From Acidobacteriota bacterium (GTDB lineage: Bacteria > Acidobacteriota > Terriglobia > Acidiferrales > UBA7541), in the NCBI GenBank assembly GCA_027307115.1, contig DAHUXN010000075.1, positions 1 through 32,068 on the forward strand: a stretch of DNA of 32,068 nucleotides, given 5' to 3'. The notes beneath the pieces are model-generated. The model searched no databases, was not told the DNA's origin, and worked only from the letters and a program-made list of their open reading frames with translations. Numbering within the stretch: position 1 is the first letter of the stretch; the number at the start of each line of letters is the position of its first letter. This document shows positions 17,073 through 24,865 of the stretch, piece by piece. The position numbers and the translations under genes were made by a program.

Positions 17073-17120
17073 CAGTTTGAATTTTGACTCTTTGTGTCAC
17101 GATCCAGAAAATTCAAACTG
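17073..17120. repeat. Palindrome with TTGTGTCACG loop, between petC and petB
   Basis: Perfect 13-base arms CAGTTTGAATTTT (17073-17085) and AAAATTCAAACTG (17108-17120) enclose a 22-base loop containing TTGTGTCACG. It begins 14 bases after the petB start region's leader and ends 14 bases before the petC stop, so it lies wholly in the intergenic mRNA of the operon. Confidence 0.85.
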
Positions 17121-17134
17121 ACCTGATACCGAAC

Positions 17135-17713
17135 TTAGGCGCTGATGAACGCGCCCGCATCGTTGAACTGATTCGTGCCAGCGGCCGGGTCCTGAATGTA
17201 GCGCTGGCTGGTGTCGACAACAATCTGATTCGATGGATCGAGAATAATGTGGCAGCGATCCATGGGACGCGGCGCGGGGCCGGCAAAGTTCACACCTTCG
17301 CTGTCATATTCGCTGCCGTGGCACGGGCAATGAAAAATATTCTGGGACGGTTCCCAGTCTGGCGTGCAACCCAGATGGGTACACTGGGCGAAAATCACAA
17401 AGAGGCGTCCCGGCTCGCGGACCACCCAGCAGCGCTCCGATTGCAGGAAGCGCTGGTCAACGCCGAGGCTGTAATCGGAGACATAGCCGGCGTTGAAGAC
17501 CGTGGGAGGCTCGAAAAGGGCGCGCGGAAAAAAATAGCGCAAGAACATCAGAAGATTGACGCCGAGGTAACCCCAAATGCCCGTCCATAAGAGCCGCCGC
17601 CGTATTTTGTTCACGGCTTCGGGGGAATTTTGGGAATTCGATTTCGCGGGCGCTGAAAGCGCCGCTGCGGGGCTAGGTTTTTCAGCAGTCTTCGGCTGAA
17701 TGTTTTCCGGCAT
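17135..17713 (-). CDS. petC: Rieske 2Fe-2S subunit of quinol:cytochrome c reductase
   Basis: 192 residues. A Pro/Ala-rich cytoplasmic N-terminus ends in RRR, followed by one membrane anchor at about 41-60. The Rieske domain has both ligand boxes: CTHLGC (Cys111, His113, disulfide Cys116) and CPCHGS (Cys129, disulfide Cys131, His132). GPAPRPMD is the conserved Pro loop. The protein carries electrons from bound quinol to the cytochrome c partner. It is the first gene of the bc-complex operon: a TTGACA-17-TATAAA promoter lies about 70 to 100 bases upstream. No strong Shine-Dalgarno sequence precedes the ATG at 17713. No twin-arginine pair in the usual SRRxFLK form is visible, although RRRLLWTG may serve. 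Confidence 0.96.
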   Translation of the reverse strand: MPENIQPKTAEKPSPAAALSAPAKSNSQNSPEAVNKIRRRLLWTGIWGYLGVNLLMFLRYFFPRALFEPPTVFNAGYVSDYSLGVDQRFLQSERCWVVREPGRLFVIFAQCTHLGCTPDWEPSQNIFHCPCHGSEYDSEGVNFAGPAPRPMDRCHIILDPSNQIVVDTSQRYIQDPAAGTNQFNDAGAFISA

Positions 17714-17781
17714 CAGGATTAATTGCTTCGCGTGCTCGAAGTATTAAAAATAAATTCTATAAGTACGTTTTCGAAGCTACT

Positions 17782-17810
17782 TTTATATGATGCGCGGCAA
17801 CGCGTGTCAA
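17782..17810 (-). promoter_or_regulatory. Consensus sigma-70 promoter of the bc-complex operon
   Basis: On the minus strand there is a perfect -35 box TTGACA (17810-17805), a spacer of exactly 17 bases, and the -10 box TATAAA (17787-17782), five of six matches. Transcription would begin near 17775, giving a leader of about 62 bases to petC. The surrounding 17714-17800 stretch is markedly AT-rich compared with its neighbours. Confidence 0.72.
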
Positions 17811-17909
17811 GCGCTCTCGCGCATAAAATTTCGCGGATGTTGCGTTTCAGGATTGAATCCGGAAGAAACGTCGAGAATGCCGGCTTGAGTGCTTTTCCAG
17901 AGCGCCGAA

Positions 17910-18665
17910 TCAGTTCGACGAGAGAGAGGGCTTGGAGTTTTCGAGCGTCGAGATGGATTTTGAATACTCGCGAAGCAGCGCCTGAATCACGACAGCAGCC
18001 TGCACGCCCGAGACCCTATTCGTTTCGAGCGTTCCTACGGTTCCCTGGTAGATTTCGTATTGCGCGTCCCACCGAACCCAGTCCGGCTGCTTCTGAAAAA
18101 GGGGTCGTCTGCCCAGGCCCGCCACTTTCGCCTGCAGATCGGCCAGGAGTCGATCCGGCTGGTTATTTGCCTGAGCCGCTTGCAGCATCTTGACCGTGTC
18201 GCGCAAAACCTGGAGGCGTGCCTTCCTTCTCTCGACCATGATCGAGACCCACATGGGATCTCCGGCGGACGAGCCGTCGTCGAACAGCACCGCCAGAAGG
18301 GACACTTCGGTTGGCGCGGGAACCCTTACGGCAGCGACATCGGGGATCACGACATAGTTCCCCGTCTGGTTCGGTCCCGCCATCCAACCTTCTTGCACGC
18401 TCGACATATGCAAGGCATAGATGCTGTCCACGAATCGCGGTGTTTGAGCCACCAACCCCGGCATCTTAACGAGGAGAATGTAGGCGGTGACAGAGCGCGA
18501 GGATGAGTTTTGCAGGCTGAAGGTCAGTCCACCCCCCGGCGTGGCAACCAAAGACTCGTGGATCCTGGGATCCTGAAAGCTTTTATCTTCGATTTTTTGT
18601 CGCGCTCCTTGAGTTTCCGCGCCAAGCAGCAGTAATGCAAGAACGACGACAGTGACCTTACCCAT
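17910..18665 (-). CDS. Exported protein of unknown function
   Basis: 251 residues from the ATG at 18665, which has AAAGGAAGAGG just upstream; a longer form from 18698 adds eleven residues and lacks such a site. A signal peptide is clear (MGKVTVVVLALLLLGAETQGA). The middle, about 30-140, is beta-rich (LTFSLQNSSSRSVTAYILLVKMP); the region from about 140 is helical and charged (ERRKARLQVLRDTVKMLQAAQ and later). I recognise no family. It lies 36 bases downstream of another secreted protein and is probably co-transcribed with it. The pair separates hemH from petC, so a respiratory role is possible but unproven. Confidence 0.7.
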   Translation of the reverse strand: MGKVTVVVLALLLLGAETQGARQKIEDKSFQDPRIHESLVATPGGGLTFSLQNSSSRSVTAYILLVKMPGLVAQTPRFVDSIYALHMSSVQEGWMAGPNQTGNYVVIPDVAAVRVPAPTEVSLLAVLFDDGSSAGDPMWVSIMVERRKARLQVLRDTVKMLQAAQANNQPDRLLADLQAKVAGLGRRPLFQKQPDWVRWDAQYEIYQGTVGTLETNRVSGVQAAVVIQALLREYSKSISTLENSKPSLSSN

Positions 18666-18701
18666 TTGCCTCTTCCTTTCCGTCAGCAGCATCGCCACGG
18701 C

Positions 18702-19208
18702 CTATTGGCAGCCAGGATCGTTTATGATGTCAAACTGACCGCTGGGCGTAGCATCGATCTCCTGTATTGCTATGGGCGGAAGAAAGCCGTAAGGGCACTT
18801 GTCGCTCATGGAGCAGCTTGTTTGCTCCCAATAATAGCCGTAGACGGTAAAGTCGGCCTGCCATGTCGTGCAAGGAGGGATGTCGCCACAGGAGACTAGC
18901 GGATACGCGTTCATTTGCTCCGTTGAAGGTTGGGTCTGAGCGTTGACTAGGTTGCAGTCGCAATCGGTGTAGCCGAAGCCGCAAGCGCCCGTTCCATATG
19001 GCTCGCCTACATCATAAATCTCGCCGGGTGGGTATTCAACCTGGAGTTGCCAGATCGTGTCGCACCCGTAATTGAAGGGGTAACTTATATCGACGGCACA
19101 GTCACCCTGAGGCGGGGTCACAGGCAGGCGCGGGGTTGCGCTCAACAGGAGGCTTACTATCATCGCGGTTAGAGGGTGGAGAGTTGCAAAACGCGGCGAG
19201 GAAATCAT
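18702..19208 (-). CDS. Exported cysteine-rich protein of unknown function
   Basis: 168 residues beginning with a signal-like hydrophobic segment (TAMIVSLLLSA), then a mature part with ten cysteines (37, 49, 76, 83, 85, 107, 113, 132, 138, 167). An even number of Cys in an exported protein suggests disulfides. There is a CDC motif and many aromatic residues (YGYYWEQ). It is not a CxxCH cytochrome. GGGAGG sits about six bases before the ATG at 19208. A possible promoter lies at 19243-19273. No family is recognised. Confidence 0.65.
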   Translation of the reverse strand: MISSPRFATLHPLTAMIVSLLLSATPRLPVTPPQGDCAVDISYPFNYGCDTIWQLQVEYPPGEIYDVGEPYGTGACGFGYTDCDCNLVNAQTQPSTEQMNAYPLVSCGDIPPCTTWQADFTVYGYYWEQTSCSMSDKCPYGFLPPIAIQEIDATPSGQFDIINDPGCQ

Positions 19209-19242
19209 TGGGAACCTCCCGGACTACCTTGTATACGCAGCG

Positions 19243-19273
19243 ACGATATCCCCCCTCGCGTTGTCGTTGTCAA
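19243..19273 (-). promoter_or_regulatory. Possible promoter for the secreted-protein pair
   Basis: A perfect TTGACA on the minus strand (19273-19268) is followed by a weak -10 box TATCGT (19248-19243) with a long 19-base spacer. The leader to the ATG at 19208 would be about 30 bases. The weak -10 box makes this tentative. Confidence 0.3.
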
Positions 19274-19334
19274 GAGAATTTTATTATGTGTATGGTTACT
19301 AACTGCCCTGGACATCCACAGCGGTCATTTCGTC

Positions 19335-20342
19335 TTATCCTGTGCGACTACGGCGAAGGTCAGGTATTGCTACAGCATCTCTGACGAGATCGGCAAGAGC
19401 GCTGATGAACGTGGGGGAGTCGTTGAGCGAGGGCATCATGCGAAATTCGGCGACGCCGAGGGACTCGGCCTGTTCGCGCGCCTCGATATTGATTTCGTGC
19501 AGCGTCTCGATGTGTTCAGTGACGAAGGATATGGGGACCACAAGCATGCGGCGGACGCCGGAGTTTGCGAGTTTTTCGATGGTTTGCGTGAGCGATGGCT
19601 CGAGCCATTTCTGTTTGCCGACGCGGCTCTGGTAGCACAAAGTGCACGGATTCTTCCAAGCGCCGGATTGTCTTACCAGATTGACCGTGGCCTCGATTTG
19701 TTTGGGATACGGGTCGCCCTTTTCCACCAGGCTCATCGGCAATCCGTGGGCGCTGAAGACGAGATGAATCTCCTCCGGGCGCGGCACTCCTTGAAGCGCC
19801 TGGTTGATGCGTTCGACGAGGGCGGCGATGTAGAGCGGGTGATCGTGAAAATCGTTCACCATTTTTACCGAAGGCGTTTTCTGGGCCTTATCCGCTCGAT
19901 AAAGGCGCTGCCATTCTTTGAGGCTGCTTCCTGTTGTCGCGAAAGAATAATGCGGATAGAGCGGGAGGAGAATCAATTCGTCGAGAGCGATGCCTTGCAG
20001 TTTGGCGATTGCTTCGGCGGTGAGCGGATGCCAGTAGCGCATGGCGACGACGACAGTGGCGTCGAAATCGGGCGCGAGCGCGGTGGCAAGGGCGCGGGCC
20101 TGGCGATTGGTGAGTTCGACGATGGGCGAGGCTCCTCCGATGGCGGCGTAATGTTCGCGGACGATTTGGGAGCGCTTTCGAGCGATGAATCGGGCGAGAG
20201 GTTTGCGCGCGAGTCCGGCGCCCATGAAATTGATGATTTCGGGATCGCAGAAAAGGTTGTAGAGGAATGGCTCGACGGCGTCGAGGGTGTCCGGGCCGCC
20301 CAGTTGGAATAGTACGACGCCGATCTTTTTGCGTGGTGACAT
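19335..20342 (-). CDS. hemH: Ferrochelatase
   Basis: The enzyme inserts Fe2+ into protoporphyrin IX, the last step of protohaem synthesis. The 335 residues match the family's length. The catalytic histidine is His199 in FSAHGLP, followed by the typical GDPYP. The metal-site glutamate is Glu276 in ISFVTEHIETLHEI. Other conserved blocks are VVLFQLGGPDTLDAVEPFLYNLF at the start and LYPHYSFATTGSSL in the middle. CTLCYQSRVG contains a Cys pair whose role is unclear. It starts at the ATG at 20342 and lies between the ccm cluster and the bc complex, where it supplies haem for both. Confidence 0.97.
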   Translation of the reverse strand: MSPRKKIGVVLFQLGGPDTLDAVEPFLYNLFCDPEIINFMGAGLARKPLARFIARKRSQIVREHYAAIGGASPIVELTNRQARALATALAPDFDATVVVAMRYWHPLTAEAIAKLQGIALDELILLPLYPHYSFATTGSSLKEWQRLYRADKAQKTPSVKMVNDFHDHPLYIAALVERINQALQGVPRPEEIHLVFSAHGLPMSLVEKGDPYPKQIEATVNLVRQSGAWKNPCTLCYQSRVGKQKWLEPSLTQTIEKLANSGVRRMLVVPISFVTEHIETLHEINIEAREQAESLGVAEFRMMPSLNDSPTFISALADLVRDAVAIPDLRRSRTG

Positions 20343-20608
20343 GCGTGAGTTTCCTCGTGTCGTGAGTAGCGAATATTAACCCGAGCGGGCTGCGCCGAGG
20401 GTTGGAAAAGCCCCACGCTCACAAAACGAGCATGGGGCACCCGGAAAAGCAAAACCTAGCTTAGGCGCCCGCCCCGGCCAGACGAAGGGTGAAGCGGCGT
20501 CGAGCCGTGGCGGCCTTTACAAAACGAAAAAAAACGGCGCTTTGCGCCGACGGGCGGAACCCTGCCCCTACGAAAACAAAGCACACAGGCTGAAGCCTGT
20601 GCCACGGA
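20343..20608. repeat. Repeat module between ccmD and hemH
   Basis: Contents: GCCCCACGCTC/GAGCATGGGGC hairpin (20410-20438), a GCGGCGTCGAGCCG-type element (about 20494-20510), GGCGCTTTGCGCC with a shortened GGGCGG...CCTGCCCCTAC (about 20539-20571) and CACAGGCTGAAGCCTGTG (20584-20601). The last palindrome ends only seven bases from the ccmD stop codon. Confidence 0.8.
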
Positions 20609-20749
20609 CTATTGGTGGCGCAACTGCTGCCTGACTTGGGCGAGCTCCTTTTCGATGCGCGCCATGCGGCGGGCGATGGTGAAATCGTAAATGAAAAATA
20701 TGGCCCAGACGGCGATGTATGCGGCGAAGAGGCTTCCGAAATTTTGCAT
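20609..20749 (-). CDS. ccmD: CcmD-like small haem-exporter subunit
   Basis: 46 residues, beginning MQNFGSLFAAYIAVWAIFF. There is one membrane helix (about 6-22), then a basic amphipathic tail (ARRMARIEKELAQVRQQL). This matches the CcmD layout: an N-terminal helix, a conserved Tyr at the helix start (AAYIAVW) and a charged coil. AAGGAG lies eight bases before the ATG at 20749. It sits after ccmC, its usual position in ccmABCD, though 234 bases away. CcmD is known to hold haem-loaded CcmE at the CcmC/CcmAB complex. The stop codon lies next to a hairpin repeat. Confidence 0.78.
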   Translation of the reverse strand: MQNFGSLFAAYIAVWAIFFIYDFTIARRMARIEKELAQVRQQLRHQ

Positions 20750-20784
20750 TGCAGCGCTCCTTGTTGGTGCGGTGGTCCTCAGGG

Positions 20785-20982
20785 TTAAAACCCCTGAATT
20801 TGGACCAGCTTATTGTCGGAGCTAAAGCTCCGACCCCGTGAAAAGCAGCGAACTTCTGATTCAGGACTAGCAAACAGCTCCAAAACCGTGCTACGAATTC
20901 CCTGCAATGAGCCGGGCGCAGTCGCGCACGCGTCAAGGTGCTCTTGGACGGCGAGGCGCAGCGATTCAGTCTCGAGACGCAT
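20785..20982 (-). pseudogene. Partial duplication of the ccmC 3-prime end (65-codon ORF)
   Basis: The ORF starts one base after the ccmC stop codon and reads MRLETESLRLAVQEHLDA, which matches the end of CcmC (RYETEELRLAAEEHEEHVDA). At DNA level, 20931-20978 matches about 21027-21080 over some 50 bases with one 9-base (three-codon) gap. AGGGAAG inside ccmC could serve as a ribosome-binding site. The remaining 45 residues run through hairpin repeats at 20815-20834 and 20780-20796 and look non-coding. A remnant of a tandem duplication is more likely than a functional gene, but a translated short peptide cannot be excluded. Confidence 0.5.
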
Positions 20983-20983
20983 G

Positions 20984-21715
20984 TTACGACTTCCCTGCCC
21001 TGGATGCGGGCGCGCCGGGGCGGGCGTCAACGTGCTCTTCATGCTCCTCGGCGGCGAGGCGCAGCTCTTCGGTTTCGTAACGCAGGCGCTCGAGTTTATA
21101 GCGCTGGCGGACGAGCAAGATCATGAGCAGCGTCATCACGCCACTGCAATAGAAAAAAACTTTTAGCATGGTGGGATCGAGACCCGAGTTCGCCTCGCCA
21201 AACACAACAGGTTGAGGATGCTGCGTGCGCCAAATGCGAATGGACAGATAGTCGAGCGGGACGCCGAGAAAAACGAAAATGCCGAAAATGGCGGAGAAGA
21301 CGGCGCGGCGCTCGGGATCGGTGACGAGGGTGCGCAGAATGAGATACGCGACATACAAAATCCAGAGAATCAGCGTCAGAGTAAGACGCCAATCCCAAGT
21401 CCACCAAACGCCCCAAACGGGATGAGCCCAAATCGGGCCGGTGACGAGCATGACGCTCCAAAAGGCGAGGCTTACTTCGGCGGCGGAAACGGCGAGCCAG
21501 TCCCATTGCGGATTGCGCTTGGCAAGATAGGCGACGTTGGCAACGAAGACGATCAGCGACGCTTCCATCGCGGCCCATCCGGACGAGGCGTGAAAATAGA
21601 AAATGCGTTGGATGGCGTGCATGGTGGCTTCGTCGGGCGCGATGAACAGCGCAGCGTAACCCGCGAAGAAAAGCAGCGCTGCTGTTACCACGTTGGCGAT
21701 GCCGTAGCGTTTCAT
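20984..21715 (-). CDS. ccmC: Haem exporter subunit CcmC
   Basis: 243 residues and six transmembrane helices. The tryptophan-rich WWD signature WGVWWTWDWRLT is at 101-112, flanked by the two periplasmic haem-ligand histidines His42 (YFHASSG) and His166 (RTQHPQP). CcmC loads haem onto CcmE on the periplasmic side. I set the start at the ATG at 21715: GGAGGAG in the end of ccmB precedes it, and longer in-frame versions overlap ccmB. The C-terminus has a charged, Glu-rich tail (ETEELRLAAEEHEEH) that is duplicated immediately downstream. It starts eight bases from the ccmB stop, so the genes are translationally linked. Confidence 0.96.
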   Translation of the reverse strand: MKRYGIANVVTAALLFFAGYAALFIAPDEATMHAIQRIFYFHASSGWAAMEASLIVFVANVAYLAKRNPQWDWLAVSAAEVSLAFWSVMLVTGPIWAHPVWGVWWTWDWRLTLTLILWILYVAYLILRTLVTDPERRAVFSAIFGIFVFLGVPLDYLSIRIWRTQHPQPVVFGEANSGLDPTMLKVFFYCSGVMTLLMILLVRQRYKLERLRYETEELRLAAEEHEEHVDARPGAPASRAGKS

Positions 21716-21722
21716 TTCGCGG

Positions 21723-22397
21723 TTACTCCTCCAACAGATAATCGCACAGCAACCATGAAGCGGTAAAAAATACCACGTCGAAGGCGATGAGGACAGCCAT
21801 CCATGTGCGGTCGAGCGCGGGCGCGTCCTCGAGCAAACCCGCGGTGGCTTCGACGGAAGCGAACAGAAGCGGGATGAGCACTGGCAATAATAAAAGCGGG
21901 AGAAGGAGTTCGCGCAAGCGCGCCTGCGTAGCGAGAGCGGAGAAAACGGTTCCCACGACGACGATGCCGAATGTGCCGAGGAAAAGAACGAGCGCGAGGC
22001 GGCCAATCACCGGCAGCAGCGGGACGTTGTAGAGAACCGAAAAAACGGGCAGCAAAATCACTTCGGTGATGCACAGGAACAATAAATTGGCGAGCGTTTT
22101 GCCGAGCAGAATCGCGAAGGAACTTGCGGGCGCCATGCGCAGGGCGTAAATCGTGTCGTTCGATTGTTCGCGCGCAAAGGAAGGATTGAGCATCAGAGAC
22201 GCGGAAAAAAGCAAAGCGATCCAGATGAGGCCGGGGCCGAAGCGGCGCGCTTCGCCGACGCTGGGCTCGAAGGCAAAGTTGAAAAGCACGACGACGATCA
22301 CGGCGAAGACGATGGTGGTCTGCAAGAGCTCGCGCGTGCGCATCTCGGCGCGGATTTCCCTGCCGAGGACAATGGAGGCGGCGCGCGCGGCGTTCAT
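21723..22397 (-). CDS. ccmB: Haem exporter ABC permease CcmB
   Basis: 224 residues with six hydrophobic helices. Family-typical stretches are REIRAEMRTRELLQTTIVFAVIVVVLFNFAF, ARRFGPGLIWIALLFSASLMLNPSFAREQ and TFGIVVVGTVFSALATQAR. It is the membrane partner of CcmA; the CcmAB complex uses ATP to release haem-loaded CcmE from CcmC. The ATG at 22397 shares a base with the ccmA stop (TGATG), with GGAGG just before; a TTG one codon earlier is too close to the Shine-Dalgarno sequence. Tight coupling with ccmA and ccmC indicates one operon. Confidence 0.95.
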   Translation of the reverse strand: MNAARAASIVLGREIRAEMRTRELLQTTIVFAVIVVVLFNFAFEPSVGEARRFGPGLIWIALLFSASLMLNPSFAREQSNDTIYALRMAPASSFAILLGKTLANLLFLCITEVILLPVFSVLYNVPLLPVIGRLALVLFLGTFGIVVVGTVFSALATQARLRELLLPLLLLPVLIPLLFASVEATAGLLEDAPALDRTWMAVLIAFDVVFFTASWLLCDYLLEE

Positions 22398-23140
22398 CAA
22401 GCCTCCGCCCGCAATTCTTCGAAGAGCGGCCGTGGATTTCCGCCAGCGCCGGTGTCGCGCTCAACGCGGCCGTTTGCGATGGCGACCGCGCGGGTGAAAA
22501 TATCGAGCGATTCGTTGCGCGCGTGCGTGCTCATGACGATGGTGCGGCCTTCGGAGCGCAAACGCTCGAGAGTTTGCGAAAGCCATGCAACCCCCTGGCG
22601 GTCGAGGCCCGCGGCGGGTTCATCGAGGAGCAAAAGGCTGGGCGATGGCAACAAGGCGCGCGCGATGGCGAGCCTTTGGCGCATGCCGCGCGAAAATGTG
22701 CGAACAAGATATTCAGCGCGCAATGCGAGGCCAACGGCGTCGAGCGCTTCGGCTGCGCGTTTGGCTGGAGATTCCAAATCGTAAAGGCGGGCGAAGAATT
22801 CGAGATTTTCTTTGGCCGTGAGTTCGTCGTAGGCGAGGATATTGTGGCCGACCAAACCGATTTGGTGCTTGAGGGCGAGGCGGTCGGTGGCCGCGTGCGC
22901 GGCTGCGTCGCCGGTGAATGTGACGCGTCCCGAAGTGGGACGCGTCAGAAGCGCGGCCATTTTCAGGAGCGTGGTTTTGCCGGAACCGTTCGGGCCGAGC
23001 AAGGCGACGCATTCGCCGGGCGCTATGGCGAGAGAAACGCGGCGAAGGGCGACGAATGCTCCGAACCGCTTTTCAACTTGCTCAAATGTTATACCAAGCG
23101 ATGAGACGCCGAGCGAAGTTTTCGGATGCGGAGTCGCCAA
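22397..23140 (-). CDS. ccmA: Haem exporter ABC ATPase CcmA
   Basis: 247 residues of a classical ABC ATPase. Walker A GPNGSGKT is at 49-56, the signature FSRGMRQRL at 149-157 and Walker B LLLLDEP at 169-175. The Q-loop region is replaced by [18 protein letters not shown], the CcmA-typical GH..L..ELT pattern. The probable start is TTG at 23140, with no in-frame ATG in the first 20 codons and only weak ribosome-binding potential. The protein begins nine bases after the stop of the upstream gene. Together with CcmB it drives release of haem-CcmE. Confidence 0.94.
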   Translation of the reverse strand: MATPHPKTSLGVSSLGITFEQVEKRFGAFVALRRVSLAIAPGECVALLGPNGSGKTTLLKMAALLTRPTSGRVTFTGDAAAHAATDRLALKHQIGLVGHNILAYDELTAKENLEFFARLYDLESPAKRAAEALDAVGLALRAEYLVRTFSRGMRQRLAIARALLPSPSLLLLDEPAAGLDRQGVAWLSQTLERLRSEGRTIVMSTHARNESLDIFTRAVAIANGRVERDTGAGGNPRPLFEELRAEA

Positions 23141-23149
23141 GGCGATAGC

Positions 23150-24508
23150 TCAGCCCTTCACGAAATCGCGCAAAATCTTTTCGGTGCGCTGGTGCTCGCG
23201 CGCGTATTCTTCTTCGCTGATCGTTCCCGCCTGGCGGCGCAATTCGAGGCGGAACAATTTTTCCTTCAATTCGTCGAGGCTGTGAATTACGTCGCGCTCG
23301 ACTTCAGCAACGGTTTGCGCGGGTGCAGCGCTGCGATTCCCGGCCGCACTTGCGGCTTCGTGGCGGCGGTCGCGAGCCTTTTTGGAGGGCGTCGTATCCG
23401 CGGCGGCCGCAGGAACAGTTTCAGCCGCCGGGCGGCGCCAAAGAAAAATCACACCGAGCAGAAACAGCGCGGCGAATCCCACGACCAAAATGTATTGCAG
23501 ATTGCTGCTCACGCGCGGAGGAAGCGTGGTGGTGGCGGCGGCCTCGCCATTTGCATCCGCGCGCGAATTTACCGACGGATCTTGCGAGTTGTCCGCAGGC
23601 GCCGGCTCCGAAGCGGTTCCTGACACAGAAATTGCGAGTGGCGCGTTGGCGGCGACAGAATCGCGCGTGTAGATGTCATATCCCTGCTGCGTGCCCGCAG
23701 GCGTGAATCCCGGGCTCGAGACCTGAAGTCCCGGCGGCACAACGAGCAGGACGCGCTGCACATTGTAGAGCGAAGACGTATGGAACGTGGCCTGGTTGGA
23801 AGCATACGGAAGCTGATAAGAAAGCCGCACGCCATTGTCTCCGGGACGGAACGGCCAGTCGACAGCTTCGACGCCATTGCCTTTGTCGATGGTGCCCTGA
23901 ATCACGGGCATGCCTGTGGCGCCCCAAGCCGATACTTGATTGAGCTGGCCGCCCTGAGGAACTTGAAACTTGAACGTGCCGTCTTTCAAGTAATACGCGA
24001 CGGGAGGATGCGTTTGATTTTGAATTGTGTATTCTTCGCCGACCAGCAAGTCGGAGCCTTTCGGCTGCAAAACAATTGCGCGCGTTGTGACGGCGAAGGA
24101 ATGCGCGTCAGTGGTCGGCTCGTAGACGGTGACGTTGGCGGTGGCAGCACCGGGAGTGATTGGCTCGTGATAGAGGACGCCTTTATAAGGCACGCGGAGC
24201 AGCATCGGGCCCGCGCCCAGCGCGTCATTCGTAATGGTGAAATGACCGGACGAGTCGGTCTTTGTGGTAGCGACCGGCTCCATGCCGCCCTGCAATTGCA
24301 TGAGAATCACTTGCGTGCCGCGGACAGGCGCGTTCGTGGTGCCGTTGTTCACGGTGCCGGAGACGGTTCCGGCCGCGGCGGCAGAAAAAGCGGCGGCAAG
24401 CACGAGGAGCGCGGTGATAGCCATGCGCGATGCAAGGATTTGCGGCCGCATCAGGCTTCGTAGTTCGTGTGCATTGGGCATCTTCGATGGATTTACTTTC
24501 ATGGTCAT
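23150..24508 (-). CDS. Membrane protein with carboxypeptidase-regulatory-like domain in ccm cluster
   Basis: About 452 residues; starts at GTG 24526, ATG 24508 or ATG 24502 are all possible and none has a clear Shine-Dalgarno sequence. A signal peptide ends near SAAAAG. A carboxypeptidase-regulatory-like beta-sandwich follows (GTVSGTVNNGTTNAPVRGTQV to GHFTITND), then a long beta-rich periplasmic domain, one helix (about 338-357 in this numbering) and a basic cytoplasmic tail. The tail ends with LFRLELRRQAGTISEEEYAREH, sharing the AGxxSEE(D/E)Y pattern with the mini-CcmI encoded just upstream. It is sandwiched between ccmI-like and ccmA genes with near-zero spacing, so a role in cytochrome c maturation or export is probable. 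No characterised family is known to me. Confidence 0.85.
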   Translation of the reverse strand: MTMKVNPSKMPNAHELRSLMRPQILASRMAITALLVLAAAFSAAAAGTVSGTVNNGTTNAPVRGTQVILMQLQGGMEPVATTKTDSSGHFTITNDALGAGPMLLRVPYKGVLYHEPITPGAATANVTVYEPTTDAHSFAVTTRAIVLQPKGSDLLVGEEYTIQNQTHPPVAYYLKDGTFKFQVPQGGQLNQVSAWGATGMPVIQGTIDKGNGVEAVDWPFRPGDNGVRLSYQLPYASNQATFHTSSLYNVQRVLLVVPPGLQVSSPGFTPAGTQQGYDIYTRDSVAANAPLAISVSGTASEPAPADNSQDPSVNSRADANGEAAATTTLPPRVSSNLQYILVVGFAALFLLGVIFLWRRPAAETVPAAAADTTPSKKARDRRHEAASAAGNRSAAPAQTVAEVERDVIHSLDELKEKLFRLELRRQAGTISEEEYAREHQRTEKILRDFVKG

Positions 24509-24529
24509 TGTGCGAAGTTTGTCCACGGA

Positions 24530-24865
24530 CTATTCGCGCGTCTTTCCGGACATTGCCTGACGCACGGCGGGAGTCGGCGCGCCGCCGGTCAGGTTGTCCA
24601 TGTCGGCGATGACGCGCGCCGCTTCGATTTCGAGAGCGCGCTTCATTTCCTCGTAATCTTCCTCGGAGAACTTTCCGGCGCGATGCTCGAAGCGCAAGTC
24701 GCGTATGTTCTCGTAAATGGCATCGCGACGCTCGAGAAGTTGATCGAGGCGCGAGCGATGCGGGGCAAAGTCGGACGCTTCGAGTTTGACGGCGAAGACG
24801 AACCACAACGTTGCGGCCGCGGTGGCGGCGCAGCAGAGCGTGATTAAGATGGCTTGGCTAGTCAT
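24530..24865 (-). CDS. Short CcmI-like protein without TPR domain
   Basis: 111 residues: one N-terminal membrane helix (about 5-25), then a charged helical region. It contains RLDQLLERRDAIYENIRDLRFEHRAGKFSEEDYEEMKRALEIEAARV, with the LL..RD.I...IRDL...H.AGK.S.EDY pattern of the N-terminal CcmI/CycH domain. Classical CcmI adds a periplasmic TPR domain of about 250 residues that binds apocytochromes; that part is absent here. It starts at the ATG at 24865 and its stop lies before the next gene's start. Position downstream of ccmH supports the assignment. It may stabilise CcmF/CcmH rather than bind apocytochrome. Confidence 0.75.
   Translation of the reverse strand: MTSQAILITLCCAATAAATLWFVFAVKLEASDFAPHRSRLDQLLERRDAIYENIRDLRFEHRAGKFSEEDYEEMKRALEIEAARVIADMDNLTGGAPTPAVRQAMSGKTRE

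Noticed and set aside
19176-20312. 378-codon plus-strand frame opposite hemH
   Set aside because: Antisense shadow; hemH has all catalytic residues on the other strand.
2128-20438. CRISPR array
   Set aside because: The repeats are palindromes scattered over many gaps with irregular spacing, no uniform spacers and no cas genes.
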